Positions 35,537 through 45,823 of a stretch of 64,000 nt of DNA are shown here, piece after piece. Position 1 is the first letter of the stretch, and each line of letters starts with the position of its first letter. A program made the position numbers and the translations under genes. The notes under the pieces were generated by a model. It did not search any database and had not been told where the DNA came from. It worked only from the letters and a program-made list of their open reading frames with translations. Source of the stretch: Rhizobium herbae (GTDB taxonomy: Bacteria > Pseudomonadota > Alphaproteobacteria > Rhizobiales > Rhizobiaceae); assembly GCF_019511375.1 (NCBI RefSeq), contig NZ_JAEUAO010000005.1, positions 302,285-366,284 of the forward strand, written 5' to 3'.

Positions 35537-35886
35537 GCCCCTCTTCCGCCCTGCCGGGCACCTTCTACCCTTTTGGCCAGGGCAATCGCATATGGATCGA
35601 AGGCGATTGCGACAAACTCCTTCTTCTCCCCGCCGGGGAGAAGTGCCGAGCGTATGCGAGGCGATGAGGGGGTTTTTGCGATTTCGGTGCCAGCCGTCCC
35701 CTCATCCGGCCCTGCGGGTCTCCCCGCCGGGGAGAAGAGGGAGCAAGCCGCAAATCCATATGCCATTGCCCTGCCGTTTAGACGGGGAGAAGGAGACTTG
35801 CCGCACGCGTTTCGTTACTCTCGGCGGTCAAGCCGAGGGGCACCTCCCCTCGCCCCGCCCGCGGGGAGAGGGCTAAGGTGAGGGGC
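35537..35886. repeat. 350-bp mosaic of intergenic repeats between ohr and ohrR
   Basis: Bounded by GCCCCTC (35537-35543) and GAGGGGC (35880-35886). Inside are CCCTGCCGGGCACCTTCTAC, two CTTCTCCCC-type hairpins (near 35630 and 35735), GCGAGGCGATGAGGGG, CCCTCATCCGGCCCTGCGGG and a final CCCGCGGGGAGAGGG. The modules are shared with 11836-12086 and 43907-44100 but shuffled. No coding potential. Confidence 0.75.
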
Positions 35887-35924
35887 AAGGCCTCCTCAAG
35901 TTCGTGTCATGCTCGGCCCGCCGG

Positions 35925-36407
35925 TCAGGCTTTGTCCCGCTGCGTGGCCGCCAAGAGATTGTCGCGTAGCCTTGCCACGGCCTGCTGCACCACGAAAAAA
36001 TCGTCCCCGAGCCCGGTCGCGCCAATCAGCGATGCGCCGGGGTCCGTTTCCAGCACACTGCGCCCGGCCGGCGTCAGGCTCACACGCACCTGCCGTTCGT
36101 CGGCGGGATCACGCTTGCGCTGGATATAGCCGGTCTGCTCCAGCTTCTTGAGGATCGGCGTCAGCGTGTTGGATTCCAGAAACAGCCTTTCGCCGAGCGC
36201 GCCGACGGTCTGGTCGTCCTCTTCGGACAGCGCGACCATGGCGATATACTGGGTATAGGTCAGGCCGAGCGCATCCATGATCGGCTTGTAGGCGCGGCCG
36301 AAGGCGAGGTTCGCCGAGTAGACCGCAAAGCAGAGAAAATTCGAAAGCTTTTTGCTGCCGGGCTGGGGGGAGGGGTCGGAGCCTGGTTTTGTTTGCGGTG
36401 CGGTCAC
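35925..36407 (-). CDS. ohrR: MarR-family peroxide-sensing repressor OhrR
   Basis: 160 residues. The OhrR-specific N-terminus LSNFLCFAVYSANLAFGRAY contains the reactive cysteine; the tyrosines that surround it in OhrR proteins are also present (YKPIMDALGLTYTQYIAMVA). The winged helix follows (TVGALGERLFLESNTLTPIL). Oxidation of the cysteine by organic peroxides releases DNA. It probably represses ohr and itself, since all three promoters sites share TCCGATT-type operators. GTG start at 36407 with AAGGA upstream. It is convergent to ohr rather than adjacent head-to-tail. Confidence 0.95.
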   Translation of the reverse strand: MTAPQTKPGSDPSPQPGSKKLSNFLCFAVYSANLAFGRAYKPIMDALGLTYTQYIAMVALSEEDDQTVGALGERLFLESNTLTPILKKLEQTGYIQRKRDPADERQVRVSLTPAGRSVLETDPGASLIGATGLGDDFFVVQQAVARLRDNLLAATQRDKA

Positions 36408-36437
36408 AGGGATGATCCTTCAATAGGCCTTTGTCAC

Positions 36438-36466
36438 TATATAGATCGCATCCGATTAAATCGCAA
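36438..36466 (-). promoter_or_regulatory. ohrR promoter with embedded OhrR operator
   Basis: On the minus strand TTGCGA (36466-36461), 17 bases and TATATA (36443-36438) form the promoter. The spacer holds CGATT-A-AATCG (36453-36463), with the flank GCATCCGATTAAATCG as in the ohr operators. The -35 box and part of the operator lie within the last codons of rlpA. Confidence 0.7.
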
Positions 36467-37715
36467 TAGTGAGTTGTGGGCCCAACTGGTGTCGCCGAGG
36501 CAACTTGCAGCAATCGCCGTCTTGAGTGGCTGCCGCTTGCGGCGCTTTGGGAGCGTCAGGCAGGGATGATTGTGTCCTGCGCCAGCCGCTTCGGCGCCGC
36601 CGCCTTATGGAGATCACGCCGGTCAGACGCTTGTTGCGACCCGCTAGAGGGAGAACTTGAACCTCGCACATGCCCCGCACCCCGTCATTCTCGTTCAGGC
36701 AATAGTCGGCATCTGTATCGCCGCCCGGGCCGTCGGCGAGGGCGTATTGCGGCGGTGGCTCAAAGCTTGCGCGCGCAGGCAATATCGTGAATTGATCGAA
36801 TGTCTGGAACGCGGCAGCGGCGCTGGTCGCCGTCTGGTAGGAGGCGCCTGGCATGTTCCCGGCAAGCGTCGACCACAGAGCTTGACCGTTGCTCCGCAAA
36901 TGGTCGCCCAGCGACCGATAGGCCACCATCAGGCCCGTTGCGATCCGAGGTGGATCGCGGACCGGAAAGCGGCCGCTGCGCTTGACGTAGGAGGCCATGA
37001 GATAGGGCATATCGTTTTCGCCCAAGCGGGCGTGGTCCACATACTGCACCCGGACGGGGCCCGTGCCGCGGTGCTTCAGGCCCAGCATGTCGGCTGCCTT
37101 GCTGGACAGGTCGATGATGCGACCGTTGTGGAAGGGGCCGCGATCGTTGACGCGCACGACGAGCGACGAACCGTTTGCAGTATTGGTCACCCGCACATAG
37201 CTGGGCAGGGGAAGGGTCGGATGCGCGGCAGAAAGGTGATCCGGGTCATAGATTTCGCCGTTCGCGGTCAGGCGCCCGCGAAACGCCGAGCCGTACCAGG
37301 AAGCGACGCCCCTCTTGTCGTAGTTCGGCTCTTCCTTCGGATGATAGCGCTTGCCCTTCACCACATAGGGCTTGCCGATCATATAGCGGCCACCGCCCTT
37401 GTGAATTTTCTTGCCGTAGGCGACCCGCGGCCCTGCCTTCACGCCGTCGGCCTTTTCGGAAATATATCCTTTGCTGTTGGGCGCTTGCGTGGTCGCACAG
37501 GCAGCACAGCCGCAGCAGACCATCGTGAGCGCCAGCCATCGCAAGCCTCTGACAGCCGTGCTGACATCAAACCCCATCCGTCCAACGCCGGCGACAGCCT
37601 TCCAGGCATCTGCGGCAAGCCCGTCACGCGCTTGCAGGAGGCCGTGCATCGGGTTGAGGGATAGCCGGTTTTGCAGCTGAGCCACGCGGCGGGCTGTATT
37701 CCGGGGTCGGCTCAT
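36456..37715 (-). CDS. rlpA: RlpA-family septal ring lipoprotein (lytic transglycosylase-like)
   Basis: 419 residues from the ATG at 37715 (GGAAGGAG upstream). A hydrophobic stretch LALTMVCCGCAACATT with Cys near 76 looks like a lipobox, so a shorter start at 37577 (MGFDVSTAVRG) that gives a normal signal peptide is possible. The double-psi barrel is GVASWYGSAFRGRLTANGEI, YVRVTNTANGSSLVVRVND, RGPFHNGRIIDLSSKAAD. The catalytic Asp-His pattern of active RlpA is present. There is no SPOR domain; the C-terminus is an irregular Arg-rich tail ending in the ohrR promoter. Confidence 0.88.
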   Translation of the reverse strand: MSRPRNTARRVAQLQNRLSLNPMHGLLQARDGLAADAWKAVAGVGRMGFDVSTAVRGLRWLALTMVCCGCAACATTQAPNSKGYISEKADGVKAGPRVAYGKKIHKGGGRYMIGKPYVVKGKRYHPKEEPNYDKRGVASWYGSAFRGRLTANGEIYDPDHLSAAHPTLPLPSYVRVTNTANGSSLVVRVNDRGPFHNGRIIDLSSKAADMLGLKHRGTGPVRVQYVDHARLGENDMPYLMASYVKRSGRFPVRDPPRIATGLMVAYRSLGDHLRSNGQALWSTLAGNMPGASYQTATSAAAAFQTFDQFTILPARASFEPPPQYALADGPGGDTDADYCLNENDGVRGMCEVQVLPLAGRNKRLTGVISIRRRRRSGWRRTQSSLPDAPKAPQAAATQDGDCCKLPRRHQLGPQLTIAI

Positions 37716-37909
37716 TCCTTCGCTCCTTCCGAACCATAGAAGCGGAGCCGATGCCAAAAGTTCCATTAGGATGTGCGAATATATGCCGACTTTTCACTGG
37801 CCCGGCGCTGACGACGCCACCGCGGACGCGGTGAAATCGGTTCGCATCGATCAGGTGCGCGTTGACGCGGCCGATGTCGGGCCGAGGCCACCGGATGCTA
37901 GGGGCCTTA

Positions 37910-39736
<1,827 letters not shown>

Positions 39737-39738
39737 GG

Positions 39739-40389
39739 TCAGGCTCCCGAAAGGTCATAAGGACGGGCAAGGACGATCGCCCGGCCGGAGGAAAGGGTGA
39801 AGCGGACGGTGCCCTCGGCGACATTGGAAATCGTCCGCGAGGAACCGAACGGCAGATGGAAATCCACAAGCGGATAGCGGGCGCCCGCGATCGAGAGGCC
39901 GGCGAGCGTCTCGAGGCCGAGAACCGAAAACAGGCTGCCCTTCGGCAGGTCGATGTCGCACGTGCCTGATAGCAGCGGATAGGCCTCTTCCTCGCCGGAG
40001 GTCAGAAGCACGTCGAGGCCGTCCTCGGCCAGCTTGACGGCGTAGAGAAGGTGCATGAAGGCATGGTCGCTGCGCTCGCCGCCGAGCGCGCCGGCAAAGA
40101 CCAGGCGCGTTGCCCCCCGCGCCAGCGCTTCCGCCGTGGCGATCTCGCCGTCCGTCTCGTTCTTGGCGGCGGGGTAGGGCTCACGCGCAATGTCCGGCCA
40201 TTCGTCGATCTCGGCCTGCGTCGTGGAATCGAAGTCGCCGACCCAGAGTTCCGGCGAAAGCTTAAGCGCCTTGGCATGCCGCATGCCGCCATCGGCGGCG
40301 ATGACGCGCGCGCCTTTCAGATGTCCCGCCAGACGATCCGTCGGCGTAAGCTCGCCGCCCATCAATATCACGAAAGCCTGTTTGTTCAT
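39739..40389 (-). CDS. Thiamine pyrophosphokinase
   Basis: 216 residues. It converts thiamine to thiamine pyrophosphate with ATP. The N-terminal catalytic domain has LMGGELTPTDRLAG, RVIAADGGMRHAKALKLSPE, LWVGDFDSTT and ETDGEIATAEALARGA, and the C-terminal beta domain binds thiamine (LSIAGARYPLVDFHLPFGSS, TISNVAEGTVRFTLSSG). Start ATG 40389; the longer open frame is noncoding. It lies 2.3 kb from the TPP-riboswitch-controlled thiBPQ genes, so uptake and phosphorylation are near each other but not in one operon. Confidence 0.93.
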   Translation of the reverse strand: MNKQAFVILMGGELTPTDRLAGHLKGARVIAADGGMRHAKALKLSPELWVGDFDSTTQAEIDEWPDIAREPYPAAKNETDGEIATAEALARGATRLVFAGALGGERSDHAFMHLLYAVKLAEDGLDVLLTSGEEEAYPLLSGTCDIDLPKGSLFSVLGLETLAGLSIAGARYPLVDFHLPFGSSRTISNVAEGTVRFTLSSGRAIVLARPYDLSGA

Positions 40390-40480
40390 GGCGCAAGGCC
40401 ATAGCTTAAACAGGGGCGCAAGGGGAAGAGGCGGGCGGTGCATTTGCTGCGCAGGTGGCTTGGAAGCGGCGATGTGCGCC

Positions 40481-40501
40481 CTTCTCCCCGGCGGGGAGAA
40501 G
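40481..40501. repeat. Single mosaic-repeat hairpin
   Basis: CTTCTCCCC and GGGGAGAAG form a perfect 9-bp stem around GGC. It is the common core of the larger intergenic mosaics, here alone in the 137-bp gap between the MarR gene and the thiamine pyrophosphokinase gene, where it could end the MarR transcript. Confidence 0.65.
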
Positions 40502-40526
40502 ACGGAGGAGGCCGTGGCCCGGCGGG

Positions 40527-41048
40527 TCAGCCTGCCTTTTCCGCTTCGCGCTTCTGGTGGACCTGCTCGAAGCCGGTAACGAACCGGTCGAAGAGGCGGG
40601 CGAAGGCGGCGACGTCTTCTTCCGGCCAGTCGGCAAGCACGCTCTCGATGACGCCGCGTTTGACCGCCTGCACCTCGGCCGTCATTTTTTTTCCCACGTC
40701 GGTCATTACCACCAGGATGCGGCGGGCGTCGGCCTGCGAGGCCTCGCGCCGGAGCGCCCCGCGCGCCACCATGTCGCTGACGATGCGGCTGGCGCGCGAA
40801 GGGTCGATGCGCAGGAAATCGGCGATCGCGCCGACCGTCACCTCGCCCTCCGGTTCGGCGCGGCGAACGGCCTCGAGCACCTCGAGATGGGTGAGCTCCA
40901 GCCCGATCTTGTCGATGGCGAGGCGGGCCAGCACCCGCCGGCCGATCAGCACCCGCCAGCGCCCCATCGACTGGCCGATCCAGGCGCGATGGGCTTCCGA
41001 GTCGAGGTCTTCCGTATCGGGTTGGTGGCGAGAGGCTTGATGTTCCAT
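40527..41048 (-). CDS. MarR-family transcriptional regulator
   Basis: 173 residues. Winged-helix core: LTHLEVLEAVRRAEPEGEVT, VGAIADFLRIDPSRASRIVS and ADARRILVVMTDVGKKM. Start ATG 41048 (MEHQASRHQPDTED). It is divergent from a drug-exporter gene 120 bp away, and two A+T-rich palindromes lie between them. The usual logic is repression of the exporter and itself, relieved by a toxic ligand. Confidence 0.92.
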   Translation of the reverse strand: MEHQASRHQPDTEDLDSEAHRAWIGQSMGRWRVLIGRRVLARLAIDKIGLELTHLEVLEAVRRAEPEGEVTVGAIADFLRIDPSRASRIVSDMVARGALRREASQADARRILVVMTDVGKKMTAEVQAVKRGVIESVLADWPEEDVAAFARLFDRFVTGFEQVHQKREAEKAG

Positions 41049-41082
41049 GGGCGGAGCATAGCAGAGGTGCGGAGCAGCATAA

Positions 41083-41142
41083 AGCATAATATGCTGACGA
41101 CATAAATGTGCTGTTGACAAATATATGCTAAAAGCACATAAA
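41083..41142. promoter_or_regulatory. Divergent operator and promoter region of the MarR/MFS pair
   Basis: AGCATA-A-TATGCT (41083-41095) is a palindrome. ATGTGCT (41106-41112) and AGCACAT (41133-41139) are inverted repeats around TTGACA (41114-41119), which with CATAAA (41137-41142) 17 bases later can serve as the exporter promoter. A MarR dimer on these repeats would cover the -35/-10 region. Confidence 0.55.
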
Positions 41143-41168
41143 TTGCCCATCTCAACCGGAGTCATCCC

Positions 41169-42671
41169 ATGGACACGCAAGTCCCGCCGGCGCCGCTCGT
41201 TTCGAGCCAGGCGCTTCGCCTCACTCTCTTTTTCTTCCTGATGACGGCGCTGTTCATGGCGACCCTCGACAACCAGATCGTCGCCACCGCGCTGCCGACC
41301 ATCGTCGGCGAGTTCGGCGAAATGGAGCGGTTCAGCTGGATCGGTTCCGCCTATCTGCTCGCCACCTGCGCGGTGATGCCGCTGTTCGGCAAGCTCGGCG
41401 ACCTGTTCGGCCGCAAATATGTGATGCTTGCGGCGGTGGCGATCTTCACGCTGGGCTCGGTCGCCTGCGGGCTCGCCGTATCGATGAACACGCTGATTGG
41501 GGCGCGCGTGTTGCAGGGGCTCGGCGGCGGCGGCATCATGGTGTCGATCTTTTCCATCACCGCCGACCTGTTCGAGCCGCGCGAGCGCGCCCGCTACCAG
41601 AGCTATTCGAGCCTCGTGCTGATGGCGTCCGGCGCCATCGGCCCGGTGCTCGGCGGCACGATGAGCGACCTCTTCGGCTGGCGGTCGATCTTCCTCGTCA
41701 ATATTCCGATCGGCGTCGTGGTGCTTGCCGGCCTGTTCGTCTTCCTGCCCTATCGCCGACCGACGCGCCTGCCGAAGATCGACTACGCCGGCGCGCTGCT
41801 TCTGGCCGGGGCGATCGCCTGCACCGTTCTGCTGGGCGATAGCGCCGAACTGTTCGGCTCCCTGTTGTCGCCGGGCAGCCTGGCCGTGGTCGTCGCCGGT
41901 CTGATCTGCGCCATGCTGTGGGTGTTCGTCGAGAAGCGCGCGCCGGAGCCGATCGTCCCGCTGACGCTCTTCCGCAATCCGACGTTCAACCTGCTCCTGG
42001 TCATTTCGCTGGCGAGCGGCGCCATCGGCATCGGCACGGTCAACTACTACGCACTCTTCCTGCAGACCACGACCGGGCTGTCGCCGTCTGTCGGCGGGCT
42101 GCTGTTCATCACGCTGACCGGCGGCATCGTCTGCGGCTCGCTGATTGCCGGGCGGTTGATTTCGCTGACCGGGCGCTACAAGCCGTTTTCGATCATCAGC
42201 GCCGGTCTGATGGCGCTCGCGCTAGCGCTCTGCAGCCAGATCCAGCCCGGCACGCCGATCTTCGTCATCTGCGCCATCATGGCGCTGCATGGGATCGGCG
42301 GCGGTTTCGGCCAGCAGGTGCCGATCATCGGGGTGCAAAACCTCGCCGCCCGCGGCGATGTCGGGGCTGCCACCGGCGCGATCACTCTGGCGCGGATGGG
42401 GGGCGCATCGGTCGCCATCTCCATCTACGGCGCGATCATCGCCGCCGGGTTGACGCGGCACGCCGCCGAGATTCCGGGCGTCGCCGATATCGAAAAGCTG
42501 ACGCCGCTGGCAATTTCGGCCCTGCCGGAGGCGACGCGCCATCTGGTCGCGGAAAGCTACACGGCCGCCTTCCAGCCGCTGTTCCTGACCGCGGTCGGCA
42601 TCGCCCTGATCGCGCTCGTCGCCGCCATCAGCCTCAAATCCGTCCGGCTGCCGCAAAAGCCTGTCCTCTAG
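41169..42671 (+). CDS. DHA2-family MFS drug exporter (EmrB/QacA-like)
   Basis: 500 residues, about 14 membrane helices. DHA2 markers are LDNQIVATALPTIVGEF in helix 1, LFGKLGDLFGRKYVMLAAVA (motif A), the helix 5 segment MASGAIGPVLGGTMSDLFGW (motif C) and RSIFLVNIPIGVVVLAGLFV. Likely proton-driven export of lipophilic drugs or dyes. No EmrA-type partner is adjacent, so it acts alone or borrows one. It is divergent from marR with an operator region between. Confidence 0.93.
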   Translation: MDTQVPPAPLVSSQALRLTLFFFLMTALFMATLDNQIVATALPTIVGEFGEMERFSWIGSAYLLATCAVMPLFGKLGDLFGRKYVMLAAVAIFTLGSVACGLAVSMNTLIGARVLQGLGGGGIMVSIFSITADLFEPRERARYQSYSSLVLMASGAIGPVLGGTMSDLFGWRSIFLVNIPIGVVVLAGLFVFLPYRRPTRLPKIDYAGALLLAGAIACTVLLGDSAELFGSLLSPGSLAVVVAGLICAMLWVFVEKRAPEPIVPLTLFRNPTFNLLLVISLASGAIGIGTVNYYALFLQTTTGLSPSVGGLLFITLTGGIVCGSLIAGRLISLTGRYKPFSIISAGLMALALALCSQIQPGTPIFVICAIMALHGIGGGFGQQVPIIGVQNLAARGDVGAATGAITLARMGGASVAISIYGAIIAAGLTRHAAEIPGVADIEKLTPLAISALPEATRHLVAESYTAAFQPLFLTAVGIALIALVAAISLKSVRLPQKPVL

Positions 42672-42736
42672 GCCGTTCGTGGCCGGTCGAAGGCTCTTGC
42701 CAAGCATGTGACGCGGGTCTAAATCTCCTGCTGCTC

Positions 42737-42839
42737 TAACGGGGTGCCGTTTGTCCCATCTGGACCGATCGGCTGAGAGGCTTTGACAAGCCAACCCGCG
42801 GAACCTGATCCGGTTTGCACCGGCGGAGGGATTAGACGG
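42737..42839 (+). promoter_or_regulatory. TPP riboswitch (THI element) of thiBPQ
   Basis: The THI-box order is present: ACGGGGTGCCG, then CGGCTGAGAGG (binds the pyrimidine), then ACCCGCGGAACCTGATCCGG, and the closing CACCGGCGGAGGGATTAGA. It ends 48 nt before the thiB ATG. TPP should repress thiamine uptake; no terminator is evident, so control of translation initiation is more likely. Confidence 0.95.
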
Positions 42840-42887
42840 CACATGTCAGCGCCCTATTCCCAACACTTGGATTTAACGGAGGCGCCG

Positions 42888-43898
42888 ATGCGCAAGGCAT
42901 TCATTCCCTTTCTGGCGGCAATTGCCGCAATCACCACGGCATCTTCCGCGGCGGCCGCCGACAAGACGCTGACCGTCTACACCTATGAAAGCTTCACCAG
43001 CGAATGGGGCCCGGCCGCCAAGGTCGCGGAAGCCTTCGAGAAGACCTGCGACTGCAAGGTCGAGTATGTCAGCGTCGCCGACGGCGTCGAGCTTTTGACC
43101 CGGCTGAAGCTCGAGGGTGCGGCCACCAAGGCCGATATCGTACTCGGCCTCGACACCAATCTCGTCTCCGAAGCCAAGGCGACCGGTTTCTTCGCGCCGC
43201 ATGACCTCGATCTCTCCGCCGTCAAGGTACCCGGCGGCTTCACCGACGATACCTTCGTTCCCTACGACTACGGCCACTTCGCGGTGATCTACGACACCGA
43301 GACGATGAAGGAGCCGCCGAAGAGCCTGAAGGAGCTGGTCGAGGGCGATCCCTCCCAGAAGATCGTCATCGAGGATCCGCGCACCTCGACGCCGGGCCTC
43401 GGCCTGTTGCTGTGGGTCAAGTCGGTCTATGGCGATCAGGCAGGTAGCGCCTGGGCGAAGCTCAGGGATCGTGTCCTGACGGTTACGCCCGGCTGGTCCG
43501 AGGCTTACGGCCTGTTCACCAAGGGCGAGGCGCCGATGGTCTTGTCCTACACAACCTCGCCCGCCTACCACATGGTGGCGGAAAACACCGACCGCTACCA
43601 GGCGGCGGCCTTTTCGGAAGGTCACTACATCCAGGTCGAAGTGGCCGGCATGACGAAGAATGCCAAGGATCCGGCGCTTGCCAGGGATTTCCTCTCCTTC
43701 GCCACCGGACCGGAGTTCCAGTCGATCATCCCGACGACCAACTGGATGATGCCGGTGGCCGCCACCAAGGAGCCGCTGCCGGATGCTTTCGGCAAGCTCA
43801 TCAATCCGGCAAAAACCTTCCTGATGTCGTCGGACGAGGTTGCCGCCAACCGCAAGGCCTGGATCGACGAGTGGCTCGCCGCCATGAGCAAGAACTGA
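42888..43898 (+). CDS. thiB: Thiamine ABC transporter substrate-binding protein
   Basis: 336 residues; periplasmic TbpA/ThiB. Signal peptide [20 protein letters not shown], cleaved near AAA. Features are [57 protein letters not shown], the ligand region [14 protein letters not shown], and [22 protein letters not shown] lies 5 bases before the ATG at 42888. It is downstream of the TPP riboswitch and upstream of thiP, from which it is separated by a repeat-filled 281-bp gap. Confidence 0.96.
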   Translation: MRKAFIPFLAAIAAITTASSAAAADKTLTVYTYESFTSEWGPAAKVAEAFEKTCDCKVEYVSVADGVELLTRLKLEGAATKADIVLGLDTNLVSEAKATGFFAPHDLDLSAVKVPGGFTDDTFVPYDYGHFAVIYDTETMKEPPKSLKELVEGDPSQKIVIEDPRTSTPGLGLLLWVKSVYGDQAGSAWAKLRDRVLTVTPGWSEAYGLFTKGEAPMVLSYTTSPAYHMVAENTDRYQAAAFSEGHYIQVEVAGMTKNAKDPALARDFLSFATGPEFQSIIPTTNWMMPVAATKEPLPDAFGKLINPAKTFLMSSDEVAANRKAWIDEWLAAMSKN

Positions 43899-43906
43899 TC
43901 GGAGCC

Positions 43907-44100
43907 TTCCTTCTCCCCCTGGGGAGAAGATGCCCCGAAGGGCAGATGAGGGGGTGCGCGAAGCGCCAATGTCGTGCCTGAAGCCCCCTCATCGCCTCGC
44001 ATGCGCTCGGCACTTCTCCCCGCAAGGGAGAAGAGGGAGCCAGCGGCGCCCTCGCCGTTCCATATGCAATAGCTCCCCCCGGGAGAAAGGGGGGACAGCC
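43907..44100. repeat. Mosaic repeat inside the thiBPQ operon
   Basis: Modules CCTTCTCCCCCTGGGGAGAA, CCCGAAGGGCAGATGAGGGG, CCCCCTCATCGCCTCGCATG, a CTTCTCCCCGC/GGGAGAAG hairpin and CATATGCAATAGCTCCCCCC match those at 11836-12086 and 35537-35886. It fills the thiB-thiP gap. Hairpins here could attenuate thiPQ relative to thiB. Confidence 0.75.
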
Positions 44101-44179
44101 CCGGGCAAGCCCGCTCGACCAGCATGCGCGGCAAAGGTCCGGGGCGAGGTACTGGCCAGGAAAGCAGACTAAGGACAGC

Positions 44180-45823
44180 ATGATCGAGCGCATCGAGAGA
44201 CGTTTCACGGTTGCCGCCGGCGCGCTCTGCCTCGGCGGCATCGTGCTGTTCGTCTGCCTCGCCGCCTATGCCCTGCTTGCCTTCGATGAGCCGGGTGCGG
44301 CGGGGCAAGCCGGCTTGTTCGACGCCTATGTCTGGCGCGTCATGCGGTTCACGCTGCTTCAGGCCGCGCTGTCGACATTCCTGTCGATCATGCTCGCCAT
44401 TCCTGTTGCCCGCGCGCTGGCGCGGCAACCCTCCTTTCCCGGGCGTGTCTGGGTCATCCGGTTGCTGGCGCTGCCGCTTGGCCTGCCGGCGCTGGTCGCC
44501 GCCCTGGGGCTGATCGGTATCTGGGGACGGCAGGGATTGCTCAACACGGCGCTTGCCTGGCTGGGGCTGGATCAGCCGATCAGCATCTACGGCCTGTCCG
44601 GCATCCTCTTGGCGCATGTGTTCTTCAACCTGCCGCTGGCCGCACGGCTGATGCTCGGCGGGCTGGAACGCATTCCCGGCGAATACTGGCTGGTCGGCGC
44701 CAATCTCGGCATGCGGCCGCTTTCGATCTTCCGCTTCATCGAGTGGCCTGCCATTCGCGGTCTGCTGCCCGGCATTGCCGGCCTGATCTTCATGCTCTGC
44801 ATCACCAGCTTTACCCTGGTGCTGACGCTCGGCGGCGGGCCGGCGGCGAGTACCATCGAGGTGGCGATCTATCAGGCGCTGCGCTTCGATTTCGATCCGC
44901 CCCGCGCGATCGCCCTCTCGCTGCTGCAGATTGCCCTGACGGGGGTCTTGCTGGTGGCGATGCGCCTGTTGACGCCAGGCGTGGAGGAAGGCCATGGCAG
45001 CGGTCGCGAGGTCAGGCGCTTCGACGGCCGCAATCTCTCCGGCAAGGCGGGCGACGGCCTGGTCATCGTATTGGCGGTGGTGTTCCTTGCACTGCCGCTC
45101 GGCTCCGTCATCGCCTCCGGTCTGCAATCCGATCTCTGGAAACTCATGGGTGATCCGATGGTGCAGCGGGCCCTTGTCACCAGCCTTGTCATTGCGCTTG
45201 TGTCAGGCACGCTCTGCGTCGCGGTGACGGCGCTGATGATCCGTTCGCGGCAGGTCGCGCTCGCGCCGAGACGCCCACCGAAGCTCCATCGCGAATTTGC
45301 CGGCCTTATCTCGATGAGTGCGTCGCTGGTGCTGCTGGTGCCGCCCGTCGTGCTGGGGGCGGGGTGGTTCCTGCTGCTGCGGCCGCTCGGCGATGTCGCC
45401 GCCTTTGCGCCGCTGCTGGTCATCCTGATCAACATGCTGATGGCGCTGCCCTTCGTCTACCGCGTGCTGGAGCCGGCGATCGCCAGCCATTCGGCTCGCA
45501 CCGGCAGGCTTGCCGCGAGCCTCGGTCTCGGCGGCTGGCACCGGCTGCGGTTCGTCGACTGGCCGGTGCTGCGCAAGCCGGTGCTGATGGCGCTGTCCTT
45601 TGCCTGCGCCCTGTCGCTCGGCGATCTCGGCGCCGTGGCGCTGTTCGGGTCGCAGGATATGGTCACGCTGCCCTGGCTGCTCTATAGCCGGATGGGCAGC
45701 TACCGCTCCACCGATGCGGCGGGGCTCGCGCTGTTTCTCGGCCTGGTCTGCCTCGCGCTGACCATCGCCGGCACGCCATCTGCGGCGAAGTATGACCAGG
45801 GGAGCAAAAATGCCGCCGCGTGA
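44180..45823 (+). CDS. thiP: Thiamine ABC transporter permease
   Basis: 547 residues; a fused double permease with about 12 membrane helices and two binding-protein-dependent transport domains. Each has a docking loop: YWLVGANLGMRPLSIFRFIE and GRLAASLGLGGWHRLRFVDW. The first half also shows FLSIMLAIPVARALARQPSF and the thiamine/iron permease motif LCITSFTLVLTLGGGPAAST. AAGGAC precedes the ATG. Overlaps the thiQ start. Confidence 0.95.
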   Translation: MIERIERRFTVAAGALCLGGIVLFVCLAAYALLAFDEPGAAGQAGLFDAYVWRVMRFTLLQAALSTFLSIMLAIPVARALARQPSFPGRVWVIRLLALPLGLPALVAALGLIGIWGRQGLLNTALAWLGLDQPISIYGLSGILLAHVFFNLPLAARLMLGGLERIPGEYWLVGANLGMRPLSIFRFIEWPAIRGLLPGIAGLIFMLCITSFTLVLTLGGGPAASTIEVAIYQALRFDFDPPRAIALSLLQIALTGVLLVAMRLLTPGVEEGHGSGREVRRFDGRNLSGKAGDGLVIVLAVVFLALPLGSVIASGLQSDLWKLMGDPMVQRALVTSLVIALVSGTLCVAVTALMIRSRQVALAPRRPPKLHREFAGLISMSASLVLLVPPVVLGAGWFLLLRPLGDVAAFAPLLVILINMLMALPFVYRVLEPAIASHSARTGRLAASLGLGGWHRLRFVDWPVLRKPVLMALSFACALSLGDLGAVALFGSQDMVTLPWLLYSRMGSYRSTDAAGLALFLGLVCLALTIAGTPSAAKYDQGSKNAAA

